This document shows, piece by piece, positions 1-7,176 of a DNA stretch of 11,537 nucleotides (position 1 is its first letter; each line of letters begins with the position of its first letter). The stretch is from the NCBI GenBank assembly GCA_029259995.1, contig JAJDEC010000049.1, forward strand, positions 1 through 11,537, in the 5' to 3' direction. Position numbers and translations under genes: made by a program. The notes below the pieces were generated by a model, which saw nothing but the letters and a program-made list of their open reading frames with translations, was not told the DNA's origin and did no database searches. This stretch comes from Phycisphaerae bacterium (GTDB lineage: Bacteria > Planctomycetota > Phycisphaerae > UBA1845 > UTPLA1).

Positions 1-10
1 TCAGGCCAAC

Positions 11-2833
11 ATGCACATGCGATCCAAAAAACTCGGAATCACTGCCCTCGCGATGAGCGTCACGCTCTTGAGTGCGATGCGCGCGGACGCGGGCGCCGAC
101 CTGCTTCCCGCGACGTATGCCGTTCGCGCGAAGCGCATCTACACGATGGCAAGCGGCGAGACTTGGTTCATTGACAATGGACTCATGCTCGTGCGTGACG
201 GCAAAGTGGTCGCCGTCGGCGCCGATATTCAAATCCCGCCATACACGCGAATCGTCGACCTCGGCGACGCCGTGATTGCGCCAGGATTCGTCATCGCAAA
301 CTCGACCATCGTCGGCGCGCACGGAGGGCCCGAGACTGTCGGCCCTCAGTATCGCGCGATCGATGCATTCGACGCCTTTCATCGCTACGATCGAATCATC
401 GCCGGCGGCGTCACGACGGCGTATCTCAATCCGGGGAATCATCGACTTGTCGCCGGTCAGGGCGCCGTCGTCAAGATCGGCCTCAAGGGCGACGAAGCCG
501 TCCTGCGCGACAGCAGCGATCTCGTGATCAATCTCGGCGAGCGCGGATTCGATCCGGCGCCGATTCAGCACTGGCTTGTTCCGCCCTCGTCGGACCAGGT
601 GATCCGTCCCGAAGACGTGCAGCGCCCCAATTCGCGCATGGGGCAGATTCTGGAGTTGAATGCATGGTTTGATCGCGCGCTCCAGAAGGCGTCGCTGGAT
701 GTCGCGTCGGATGACGATGCGATTGCTGATGAGGTACTCAGAGCGCTGCTTCGAAAGAAAGTGCCGCTGAGGATTGTCGCCGATCGGGCGATCGACATCC
801 GCCAGGGGATGACGTTTGCGACCGATCGCCGACATCATTGCATACTAACTGGTGGTCGTGAGCTGATGGACGCGGCCGACGCCGTGAAGGCGAGTGGAGC
901 CGCCATCGTTCTCGAGTTTCCAGCCAATCCACGCTCGCTGTTTCAGGATCTGGGGGCCGGCCCCTATGTGATCGAAGACGAATTCGTGATTCCTCCGTCG
1001 CTTCGCGATTCGATGATCGCCGTCGCTCCGCCGGCCGGGGCGCCGCCCCGCGATATCTTGTTCTACGCCGACGCATTGCGAGCCGCGGGGTTGTCGAAAC
1101 GCAACGCGCTGGCCGCCATCACGTCGAACGCCGCGCGAATACTCGGCGTCGATGATCGCGTCGGACAACTTGTTGAAGGCCGGGACGCCGATTTCGTGGT
1201 ACTGGGCGACGATCCGTTCACGGCCGCGACGCAAGTGACACAGGTTTTCATCAACGGACGTTCAGCGTTTGATTCGTCGAAGATCATCGAAGGCAATCGT
1301 CTGCTCGTTCGGGCGGGCCACGTCTGGTTGGGCGATCGCTGGCAGTCTCCGGGCGCCGTCTACGTGGAGGACGGTCGAATTCGATCGGCCGGAACAACGG
1401 CTTCCGCCGCACCTTACACACGCGTGATCGATGCGGGCGCCGATGCTTATATCACGCCCGGTTTTATCGACGCGCGCGGCCATCTGGGACTCGAAGGCGA
1501 CAAGTCGGCCGCCGGCACGGATGTCTCGATTGGCTCGATTCTTTACAACGCACTCCCCGAGTTCCATCGCGTCGCCCGATCGGGTGTTACGACCGTTATG
1601 ACGAGCGCCTATCGCCCCGGTGGCGATGGGGCGCGGGTTTCCGCCGTTCACACGGCTGGGGACAATCCGGACGAATTGATCATTCGTGAAACGGCTGGAA
1701 TCGTCATTACGCTGCGCGGCTCGGACGCCAAAACGGCGGAAGGTCGACTCAAGGCGTTACTCGCGAAGGCCAAAAAATACGATGACGCCTGGAAGAAATA
1801 CGAAAAGGAACTGGCGGAGCATCAGTCCAAGGACAAGAAAACCCCCGAGACGAAACCCGCCGAAAAAGAGAAGAAGAAAGACGACAGCGTCGTCGTCGAG
1901 AAGCCCAAAGAGGATGCCGTGACGGGCACATGGGAAGGCGAAGTCAGCGGAGCGCCTCTGCCCGAACCGCAGAAGTTTACAGCCAAGCTGAAGCTGGACG
2001 GCGCCAAAGTCAGCGGTAGCTTTGCAACGTTCTTCGGCGGCGGCGAGGAAGTCGAAGTCAAAGGCACGTTTCAGGACAAACATCTCGAACTTGAACTCGA
2101 AATGGACATTCCCATCGGTCGGCCGACAGTCGTCGCCGATATTGACAAGCCCGATCACATGGTCGGCCAGTTCAAGATCGGATCGCGATTCAGTTTCGAT
2201 CTCGAGGCAGATCGCACAGAGCGGGCCGTTCCCGAGATCAAGATCAAGCGGCGTCGCAAGAAGAAGGACACGAGCGGCCCCCAGGCGCCGCCGAAAGACG
2301 AATCGATGGAGCCCTATCGAGCGCTCTTCGCAAACCGGATCGCATTGACGATTGACGTGGATGGTTCCAAGGCGATTGCGGCCGTGATCCGCGTGATGTC
2401 GGGCGAACTGAAACTGCCATTCGTATTGCTGAATGCGGATGAGGCGAACGAAGTGGCCGAGGCCGTCGCCGACGCGGGCGCTGGCGTAATTGTTCAGACA
2501 AGCCCGATGCGGCGCGTCGATGACAAGGACTACTTCCAGGGGGCCGATCTTTCGATGCACGGCATTCCGATCGCCTATCAGAGCGATGCCGAGGATGGCG
2601 CGCGACATCTTCCGTTACGCGCCAAATACGATATGCGCTACGGTCTCGATCCGACGCAGGCCTTGTCGGCCCTGACGGGCGCGGCGGCGAGCATGCTTAA
2701 GATGGAAGGCGACGTCGGCTATCTGAAGCCGGGTTGTCGGGGGGATATCCTGATTTTTGACGGGCCGCCGCTGGCGCCGGGCACTCGGCTCGATCGCGTC
2801 TTCGTGGATGGCGAGGAGGTCCTGCCGGAATGA
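11..2833 (+). CDS. Secreted protein with two tandem, degenerate amidohydrolase-like domains and an inserted beta-rich domain
   Basis: This 940-residue protein starts with a signal peptide: basic residues near 4-7, a hydrophobic stretch at about 9-22, and likely cleavage after Ala-Asp-Ala near residue 27. Residues about 33-420 form one amidohydrolase-like half. It has the small N-terminal beta domain, Gly-Gly-Val-Thr-Thr at 132-136, and a C-terminal signature ending near 398 (Gly-Arg-Asp-Ala-Asp-Phe). Residues about 430-940 form a second half, with Pro-Gly-Phe-Ile-Asp at 483-487, Ser-Gly-Val-Thr-Thr at 524-528 and Gly-Asp-Ile-Leu-Ile near 911. Metal ligands are largely lost: the first half has Asn97/Thr99 in place of HxH, and the second has Arg489/His491. 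A Lys/Glu-rich linker (about 586-635), a beta-rich segment (about 637-735, starting Thr-Gly-Thr-Trp-Glu) and a basic linker (about 738-765) interrupt the second half. Family members usually have about 400-450 residues, so this is a fusion. It was probably exported as a non-catalytic partner of the next gene. The start could also be Met3; AGG at 3-5 is a weak ribosome binding site. The frame is open to the window edge, but the signal peptide supports this start. Confidence 0.85.
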   Translation: MHMRSKKLGITALAMSVTLLSAMRADAGADLLPATYAVRAKRIYTMASGETWFIDNGLMLVRDGKVVAVGADIQIPPYTRIVDLGDAVIAPGFVIANSTIVGAHGGPETVGPQYRAIDAFDAFHRYDRIIAGGVTTAYLNPGNHRLVAGQGAVVKIGLKGDEAVLRDSSDLVINLGERGFDPAPIQHWLVPPSSDQVIRPEDVQRPNSRMGQILELNAWFDRALQKASLDVASDDDAIADEVLRALLRKKVPLRIVADRAIDIRQGMTFATDRRHHCILTGGRELMDAADAVKASGAAIVLEFPANPRSLFQDLGAGPYVIEDEFVIPPSLRDSMIAVAPPAGAPPRDILFYADALRAAGLSKRNALAAITSNAARILGVDDRVGQLVEGRDADFVVLGDDPFTAATQVTQVFINGRSAFDSSKIIEGNRLLVRAGHVWLGDRWQSPGAVYVEDGRIRSAGTTASAAPYTRVIDAGADAYITPGFIDARGHLGLEGDKSAAGTDVSIGSILYNALPEFHRVARSGVTTVMTSAYRPGGDGARVSAVHTAGDNPDELIIRETAGIVITLRGSDAKTAEGRLKALLAKAKKYDDAWKKYEKELAEHQSKDKKTPETKPAEKEKKKDDSVVVEKPKEDAVTGTWEGEVSGAPLPEPQKFTAKLKLDGAKVSGSFATFFGGGEEVEVKGTFQDKHLELELEMDIPIGRPTVVADIDKPDHMVGQFKIGSRFSFDLEADRTERAVPEIKIKRRRKKKDTSGPQAPPKDESMEPYRALFANRIALTIDVDGSKAIAAVIRVMSGELKLPFVLLNADEANEVAEAVADAGAGVIVQTSPMRRVDDKDYFQGADLSMHGIPIAYQSDAEDGARHLPLRAKYDMRYGLDPTQALSALTGAAASMLKMEGDVGYLKPGCRGDILIFDGPPLAPGTRLDRVFVDGEEVLPE
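2814..2820 (+). promoter_or_regulatory. Ribosome binding site of the catalytic amidohydrolase gene
   Basis: AGGAGGT lies inside the 3' end of the preceding gene, 9 bases before the ATG at 2830. It is the strongest Shine-Dalgarno match next to any start in the window. It fixes the start of the next gene and suggests that the one member with a complete active site is translated efficiently, as well as being coupled through the ATGA overlap. Confidence 0.7.
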
Positions 2834-4077
2834 ATCGTTTGTTTGCAACCCTGATCGTGTTCGCAATCTGCTTCGTTGGCAACTTCGCGAAAGCCAATGA
2901 CGTCCCGGCGCATCGTTTTGCGATCGAGGCTGGCAAGATCCTGACGATGGATGATGCCGACACGATTATCAACAACGGCATCCTGCTCGTATCCGATGGG
3001 AAAATCGAAGCCATTGGAAAGCAAGGCGACATCGCGATTCCCGATGGATATGAAGTCGTCGATCATCGCACGGGTTGGCTCGTACCGGGCCTCGTTGATT
3101 GCCATAACCATATCGCCGGATCCCTGTCGGACTTGAACGACGGCGTCTACCTGACAAATCCCGGACTGCGAACGCTCGATACCGTCGAACCGCGAAACGA
3201 AAATCTGGAAAACGCCCTGTCGGGCGGCGTCACGACCGTGCTCCTGATTCCCGGCTCCGGCAACAACATGTCCGGATTCGGCACGATCACGAAGACGTTC
3301 GGCAACGATGTTGACGCGATGGTCATGCGATCCCCCGGCTCGCTCAAGATCGCCCAGGCTGGCAATCCGGAGCGATACTGGTATCGCGTCGGTCGGCGAT
3401 TCATGAACTGGAATCTTCGCCAGACACTGACCAAAGCGCAGAAGTACCACGATGATTGGGCGGATTACGAAAAGGGCGCGACGCCGGACGATCCGGGCTA
3501 CGACATCGTCTGGAACGATCTGCGCGGTCTGTTCGACGGGCAATTCCCCGTGTCCGTTCACACGCAGATCTATCAAGTGTACATGTCGACGATCACGATG
3601 CTGCGGGATCACTTCGGACTCGACGTTGTGACGGATCACTCGACGTTCGATTCCTACAAGCTCGCCCCGCTGATCAAAGAACGGAATATGTATGCGATCG
3701 TCGGACCGCGACAGTTTCACTTTGATCGATACGATCGAACGATCAACGGTTGCGCAGCAAGATTCGCCGAGCAGGGCGTGACGCGGCTCGGCATCAATAC
3801 GGACGCGCCCGTTATCGCCCAGGAAGATCTCGCCTATCAGGCGACGATGGCGTGCTGGTATGGATGGAACGATCACTATGCCGCCATCAAGGGGCTCACA
3901 CGGATTCCGGCGGAGTCGTTGGGCGTCATTGATCGCGTCGGCAGCCTGGAAGCGGGCAAGGATGCGGATTTCGGATTATGGACGGGCAGTCCCGTCGATC
4001 CGCGTTCCGTCTGCAACATGACGATGGTTGACGGCCATGTGGCCTATGACAAACAGGTGAAACGGCGTACACGATGA
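2830..4077 (+). CDS. Secreted metal-dependent amidohydrolase (imidazolonepropionase / prolidase-like family), complete active site
   Basis: This 415-residue protein has a signal peptide (hydrophobic residues about 4-20, likely cleavage near Ala-Lys-Ala at 20-22). The amidohydrolase fold follows: an N-terminal beta domain, Pro-Gly-Leu-Val-Asp-Cys-His-Asn-His at 86-94 giving the HxH pair (His92, His94), Gly-Gly-Val-Thr-Thr at 132-136, Lys173 in a Leu-Lys-Ile-Ala...Asn-Pro-Glu-Arg context typical of a carboxylated bridging lysine, His244, His270, and Asp325 in Asn-Thr-Asp-Ala-Pro. The C-terminal signature ends in Gly-Lys-Asp-Ala-Asp-Phe at 376-381. This is the full ligand set of the binuclear members of this family, so I infer an active hydrolase of amide, peptide or cyclic imide bonds acting outside the cytoplasm. 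Characterised secreted relatives include Xaa-Pro and Arg/Lys dipeptidases, but the substrate here cannot be read from the sequence. It overlaps the genes on both sides by 4 bases. It is the only one of five amidohydrolase domains here with intact metal ligands. Confidence 0.9.
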   Translation: MNRLFATLIVFAICFVGNFAKANDVPAHRFAIEAGKILTMDDADTIINNGILLVSDGKIEAIGKQGDIAIPDGYEVVDHRTGWLVPGLVDCHNHIAGSLSDLNDGVYLTNPGLRTLDTVEPRNENLENALSGGVTTVLLIPGSGNNMSGFGTITKTFGNDVDAMVMRSPGSLKIAQAGNPERYWYRVGRRFMNWNLRQTLTKAQKYHDDWADYEKGATPDDPGYDIVWNDLRGLFDGQFPVSVHTQIYQVYMSTITMLRDHFGLDVVTDHSTFDSYKLAPLIKERNMYAIVGPRQFHFDRYDRTINGCAARFAEQGVTRLGINTDAPVIAQEDLAYQATMACWYGWNDHYAAIKGLTRIPAESLGVIDRVGSLEAGKDADFGLWTGSPVDPRSVCNMTMVDGHVAYDKQVKRRTR

Positions 4078-5420
4078 GTTTGACTCGCGAAACAATCGAG
4101 AATCTTCTTCGGCGAAGCACAATGCTCGCTGTCGTCGTCGCCTTGGGCGCATCGGCCACGGTTCGCGCCGGAGCGTCCGACGATCGATACGTCGTGATCA
4201 AGACGAAGAAGGCAATCACGATCAGCGGCGAGGAAATCGACGACGCCAAGATCGTGATCGTCGGCGGGAAGATTGAGGCCGTCGGCAAGAATGTGGACTA
4301 TCCGTCGGACAGTCGCGTGATCGATGCATCCCATCTCGTTGCGATGCCGGGGATGATCAATCCCCGAACGATGATCGGTCTCAAACTGCCGCGTCAACGC
4401 GGAAATTCGTCGCACAAGCTCGTGCGCGACGATTATGAACCACCCGAGGACGAGACGTATCAGGACTTGTTGGAAGCGGGATACACGCTCCTGGGTGTTA
4501 TTCCCAATGGCGACGGCCTCCCTGGCCAGTCGCTGGTTGTGTCGACGCATGGCGCGAAGGCGAATGAAGGCGTTCGCGACGAAGGCCTGGTTCGGATCAG
4601 CTTCAGGAATCCGGCGCGCGAAAAGAAATTGCTTCGTGACGCACTCAAGGCGGCGGCCGAAGAATTGAAGAAGGAAAAAGAGGCGGCCAGCAAACCCGCC
4701 GAAAAGCCCAAGGCAGACGCGACGAAAGGCGACGGCGGAAAGTCCACGAGCCAGCCGGCGTCTCAGCCGACAAGCCAGCCGGCAAAAGACAAGAAGGCTG
4801 ACGAAAAACCCAAAAAGCCGGAAAAACCGAAGATCAAACCTGAGCTGGAAATGCTCGTCAAACTCCTCAAGAAGGAGAAGAACGTTCTCGCCCAGATCGA
4901 AATTCGACGCGCCTCCGATGTGCTTCATCTGATGGGCGTCGTCGAGGACTATGAATTCGAGCGGGTCTATGCACTCGACAGTTCGAATTACGATGACTTC
5001 CACAACGTGATAGATCATGAATTGCTGGGCGGGGCGGACGCCCTTGTGCTGATGAATCCGATCCTGCCGCGAATGCCGCTGACAGTGAATCCGTACAATC
5101 TCGCCAGAGAATTGTCGGACGCCGGTTGCGCAATCGCATTCATGCCGATGGGCAACAACGTTCGCAGTCACGAATCGACGCGGGAACGCGTTTCGCTTCT
5201 GGTGCGGGCGGGCCTCAAACGCGAGATCGCGCTGAAGGCGATCACGATCAACGCCGCCAGGTATCTTGGCCTGGAAAAAGACTACGGCTCGATCGAAAAG
5301 GACAAGAAAGCGGACATCGTCTTGTTTGATGGCGATCCGCTCGATCCGTTTGCAAAAGTTCAGATGGTCGTCGTCGGCGGGGACGTCGTGTTCGATCGGA
5401 AGAAGAAGGGACATCGATAA
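4074..5420 (+). CDS. Secreted degenerate amidohydrolase-like protein with a charged Ser-Gln-Pro linker
   Basis: This 448-residue protein has a long basic N-terminus, then a hydrophobic segment at about 18-30 and likely cleavage near Val-Arg-Ala at 30-32. Met17 is an alternative start that would leave a shorter signal peptide. The ATG at 4074 is preferred because it forms an ATGA overlap with the previous gene. Family signatures remain: the beta domain with Gly-Gly-Lys-Ile-Glu-Ala-Val at 64-70, Met-Pro-Gly-Met-Ile at 91-95, and a C-terminal Ala-Ile-Thr-Ile-Asn-Ala-Ala-Arg at 389-396 followed by Lys-Lys-Ala-Asp-Ile-Val at 411-416. The metal site is gone. Asn96, Arg98 and Met100 occupy the usual D-x-H-x-H positions, Arg278 or Arg279 and Asp302 appear where the later histidines are expected, and Asn361-Asn362 replace the Ser-Asp or Thr-Asp. 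A helical, Lys/Glu-rich insert (about 182-270) contains a Ser-Gln-Pro repeat. I infer a non-catalytic exported paralogue of its neighbours, perhaps a structural or binding partner. The ligand alignments are by eye and the later ones are approximate. Confidence 0.82.
   Translation: MSLTRETIENLLRRSTMLAVVVALGASATVRAGASDDRYVVIKTKKAITISGEEIDDAKIVIVGGKIEAVGKNVDYPSDSRVIDASHLVAMPGMINPRTMIGLKLPRQRGNSSHKLVRDDYEPPEDETYQDLLEAGYTLLGVIPNGDGLPGQSLVVSTHGAKANEGVRDEGLVRISFRNPAREKKLLRDALKAAAEELKKEKEAASKPAEKPKADATKGDGGKSTSQPASQPTSQPAKDKKADEKPKKPEKPKIKPELEMLVKLLKKEKNVLAQIEIRRASDVLHLMGVVEDYEFERVYALDSSNYDDFHNVIDHELLGGADALVLMNPILPRMPLTVNPYNLARELSDAGCAIAFMPMGNNVRSHESTRERVSLLVRAGLKREIALKAITINAARYLGLEKDYGSIEKDKKADIVLFDGDPLDPFAKVQMVVVGGDVVFDRKKKGHR
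4749..4784 (+). repeat. In-frame Ser-Gln-Pro-(Ala/Thr) repeat
   Basis: Three consecutive 12-base units encode Ser-Gln-Pro-Ala, Ser-Gln-Pro-Thr and Ser-Gln-Pro-Ala (residues 226-237) inside a Lys/Glu-rich insert. It is probably a flexible, extended linker in the exported protein. The same unit recurs, in longer form, at the N-terminus of the next gene's product. Confidence 0.75.
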
Positions 5421-5423
5421 GGC

Positions 5424-6893
5424 ATGCGCACGGCGATTGCACTCATGGCGGGCCTCTTGCTGGCCAGCACGTTCGGTCTCGATACGTCCGGCGGGTTCTC
5501 GTCGCGCGCCGGCGAGACGTGGGACGAAGTCGCCACAAAGCCCGGCGAGCCCGACTCCCAACCTGCATCGCAGCCGGCGTCGCAGCCGACGACGGAGCCG
5601 TCGAGCCAGCCTTCAACGCAATCCGCCGAAAGCCAGCCCACATCGCAGGCGGCATCGGAACCCGCCAGCCAGCCGGCCGAGCCGGAGGATCTCTATTTCG
5701 CACTGGTGGGTGGAATCATCCATCCCGTTTCCGGATCCGACTTGCGCGGCGCGACGATTCTCTCCAAGAACGGCCGAATCATCGAGATCGGTCATCGTGT
5801 GGAGATTCCAGAGGACGCGGAACGATTGGACGTAAAGGGTTTTCACGTCTATCCCGGCCTGATCGCATGTGAGGGCAGGGGCATCGTCGGATCGAATCCG
5901 CCGGAAGACTCGACCAACGTGTTCGGCACGATTCTGCGGCTCGCCAATGCGGGCGGGATCACGACAGTCTTTACGAGATCGAACTCTGCCAAGGCGTCCT
6001 ACGGCAACATAGAGAACATCCCGCTACGATCCGATTTGTTTGAGTCCATTCGCGTCAATTCACCCCAGAAAAAGCGAGAACTTCGGGAGAAACTCGAACA
6101 GGCGCGAGACTATCTCCGCCAAATGGAGATCTTTACGCGGGCGAAGGCCGAAGGCGACGAGGACGCCAAGAAGCCCGACGATCCAAAAGGTCTCGAGCAG
6201 GCGATGAAGCTGATCAAGAAAGAGCGAACTGCCTACGTTTCCGCCAATCAGAAGCAGGAATTGATCTTTCTCGCCGATCTGGCGAGCGAATTCGGCATCG
6301 AGATCGTTATTTACGGCGCTCAGGAAGGCTGGAGCGTCGCAGATCGGCTGGGCCGCGCCGGCATCAAGGCGATCGTCGTACCGAGGCGACAGAGTGGATC
6401 CGATCCGCGTCTGAATCAGCCGACCGGCAACAACATTGAGAACGCATCGATACTGTATGAGCACGGCGTCGCCATCGCGATCACAACGCGCGGCTCAGGC
6501 ATCAGCCTCGTCGGCCTGGCCGGCGCCGACATGCAGCACATACCGATGGAGGCCGCGTTCGCAGTTCGCGGCGGCCTGCCCGAATCCGCGGCGATCGAGG
6601 CGATCACGCTTGGAGCGGCGAGGATTCTGGGGATTGACGATCGCGTCGGTTCGATCGAAGTCGGGAAAGACGCCGATTTCATTGTGACGGACGGCCTCCT
6701 GCTCGACTTCTATACGTCCGTCCAATGGACGATCGTGAACGGTGACGTCGTCTATAACAAGGAAGACGAATCCCTGTTCGCCCACATTCGACCCAGAACG
6801 CCGACGACGCAGCCGGCGACGTACAAATTCTGGCCGCGACCTTTCAAACACCAGCCGCCGCCGGAACCCGGCGCGGCGACGCGTCGACCGTAG
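5424..6893 (+). CDS. Secreted degenerate amidohydrolase-like protein with an N-terminal Ser-Gln-Pro-rich linker
   Basis: This 489-residue protein starts 3 bases after the previous stop. An Arg followed by a hydrophobic stretch (about 4-17) looks like a signal peptide with an unclear cleavage site. A Ser/Gln/Pro/Thr-rich disordered linker covers about 43-87. The amidohydrolase-like fold begins near 89: Pro-Gly-Leu-Ile at 144-147, Gly-Gly-Ile-Thr-Thr at 177-181, a helical charged segment at about 213-270, then Ala-Ile-Thr-Leu-Gly-Ala-Ala-Arg-Ile-Leu-Gly at 393-403 and Gly-Lys-Asp-Ala-Asp-Phe at 414-419. Ala148, Glu150 and Arg152 sit where the D-x-H-x-H residues should be. Asn275 and Gly298 are near the expected later histidines, and the Ser-Asp-Ala/Thr-Asp-Ala position reads Thr-Thr-Arg-Gly-Ser. 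So it is predicted to bind no catalytic metal. The tail from about 457 is Pro/Thr-rich and beyond the usual family end. It is likely a non-catalytic partner made with the active hydrolase encoded at 2830-4077. An AAGAAGG at 5403-5409 is a possible, somewhat distant ribosome binding site. Confidence 0.82.
   Translation: MRTAIALMAGLLLASTFGLDTSGGFSSRAGETWDEVATKPGEPDSQPASQPASQPTTEPSSQPSTQSAESQPTSQAASEPASQPAEPEDLYFALVGGIIHPVSGSDLRGATILSKNGRIIEIGHRVEIPEDAERLDVKGFHVYPGLIACEGRGIVGSNPPEDSTNVFGTILRLANAGGITTVFTRSNSAKASYGNIENIPLRSDLFESIRVNSPQKKRELREKLEQARDYLRQMEIFTRAKAEGDEDAKKPDDPKGLEQAMKLIKKERTAYVSANQKQELIFLADLASEFGIEIVIYGAQEGWSVADRLGRAGIKAIVVPRRQSGSDPRLNQPTGNNIENASILYEHGVAIAITTRGSGISLVGLAGADMQHIPMEAAFAVRGGLPESAAIEAITLGAARILGIDDRVGSIEVGKDADFIVTDGLLLDFYTSVQWTIVNGDVVYNKEDESLFAHIRPRTPTTQPATYKFWPRPFKHQPPPEPGAATRRP
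5556..5678 (+). repeat. Degenerate in-frame Ser-Gln-Pro repeat region
   Basis: This stretch encodes residues about 45-85 of the fourth amidohydrolase-like protein. Ser-Gln-Pro occurs repeatedly with Ala, Thr or Ser between units, plus degenerate copies such as Thr-Glu-Pro, Thr-Gln-Ser and Ser-Glu-Pro. It lies between the signal peptide and the folded domain, so it looks like an extended stalk. Units are 12 bases long but clearly diverged at DNA level. Confidence 0.7.
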
Positions 6894-7176
6894 TTCGCGC
6901 ACACACGAATCCGTGCAATCTTCCTCTGCGTTCGGCATCTGCGCATTCCGCAGCCGTGCGTTCTGCAATTCCGCTTGTCATCCGGTCATTGCGTGCCTAC
7001 GCTTGCGCGACGAGATCGATGGTCGTTACCTGCCCTCGCGCCGGGTGGAATGGGCGGAGGAGAGTGGGCATGCAGCGGGCCGCGGGTCTGTGAATTGACG
7101 CATGCACTCGTTGTGGCGCTCGCACAGGCCGCAAAGGAGTTCCACATCGATCGCAATCTTCGCCGATAGGTCCCGC
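6894..7176. other. Intergenic region between the amidohydrolase and glycosyltransferase clusters
   Basis: No convincing gene, terminator or promoter is visible in these 283 bases. CTGCG at 6939-6943 and CGCAG at 6949-6953 can pair, but no T tract follows. AAGGAG at 7134-7139 resembles a ribosome binding site but has no ATG, GTG or TTG start at a suitable distance. A 39-codon frame (7050-7169) ends 7 bases before the next gene, and I do not consider it proven. The region must hold any promoter private to the glycosyltransferase genes, unless they are read through from upstream. Confidence 0.6.
6928..6972. repeat. Three degenerate copies of a 15-base tandem repeat
   Basis: The motif GC(G/A)TTC(N)GCA begins at 6928, 6943 and 6958, exactly 15 bases apart. 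The ten-base cores are GCGTTCGGCA, GCATTCCGCA and GCGTTCTGCA, and the five bases between cores are not conserved. The spacing is regular but the array is short and diverged, so it may be the remnant of a longer intergenic tandem array. It does not look like a CRISPR, because units are far too short. Confidence 0.4.

Noticed and set aside
2719..3876. A 385-codon minus-strand open frame opposite the active amidohydrolase gene
   Set aside because: It is antisense to a gene with a complete catalytic residue set and has no recognisable domain.
4044..5561. A 505-codon open frame on the minus strand opposite the third amidohydrolase gene
   Set aside because: The + strand frame has family signatures, a signal peptide and overlaps with its neighbours. 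The minus-strand product shows low-complexity Arg/Phe/Leu runs opposite the Lys/Glu/Ser-Gln-Pro-rich insert and no recognisable motif. Codon bias toward C and G at third positions keeps the antisense frame open.
11..6893. The degenerate amidohydrolase genes as decaying pseudogenes
   Set aside because: All have intact long frames, coupled starts, signal peptides and preserved fold signatures with no frameshift or internal stop. This favours functional non-catalytic proteins, though selection tests were not possible.
6939..6956. Hairpin after the amidohydrolase cluster as a rho-independent terminator
   Set aside because: The stem is only five base pairs and no run of T follows. Part of the pairing is explained by the 15-base repeat.
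7095..7123. TTGACG at 7095-7100 as a -35 promoter box
   Set aside because: No -10-like sequence is present about 17 bases downstream, and a single hexamer is expected by chance.
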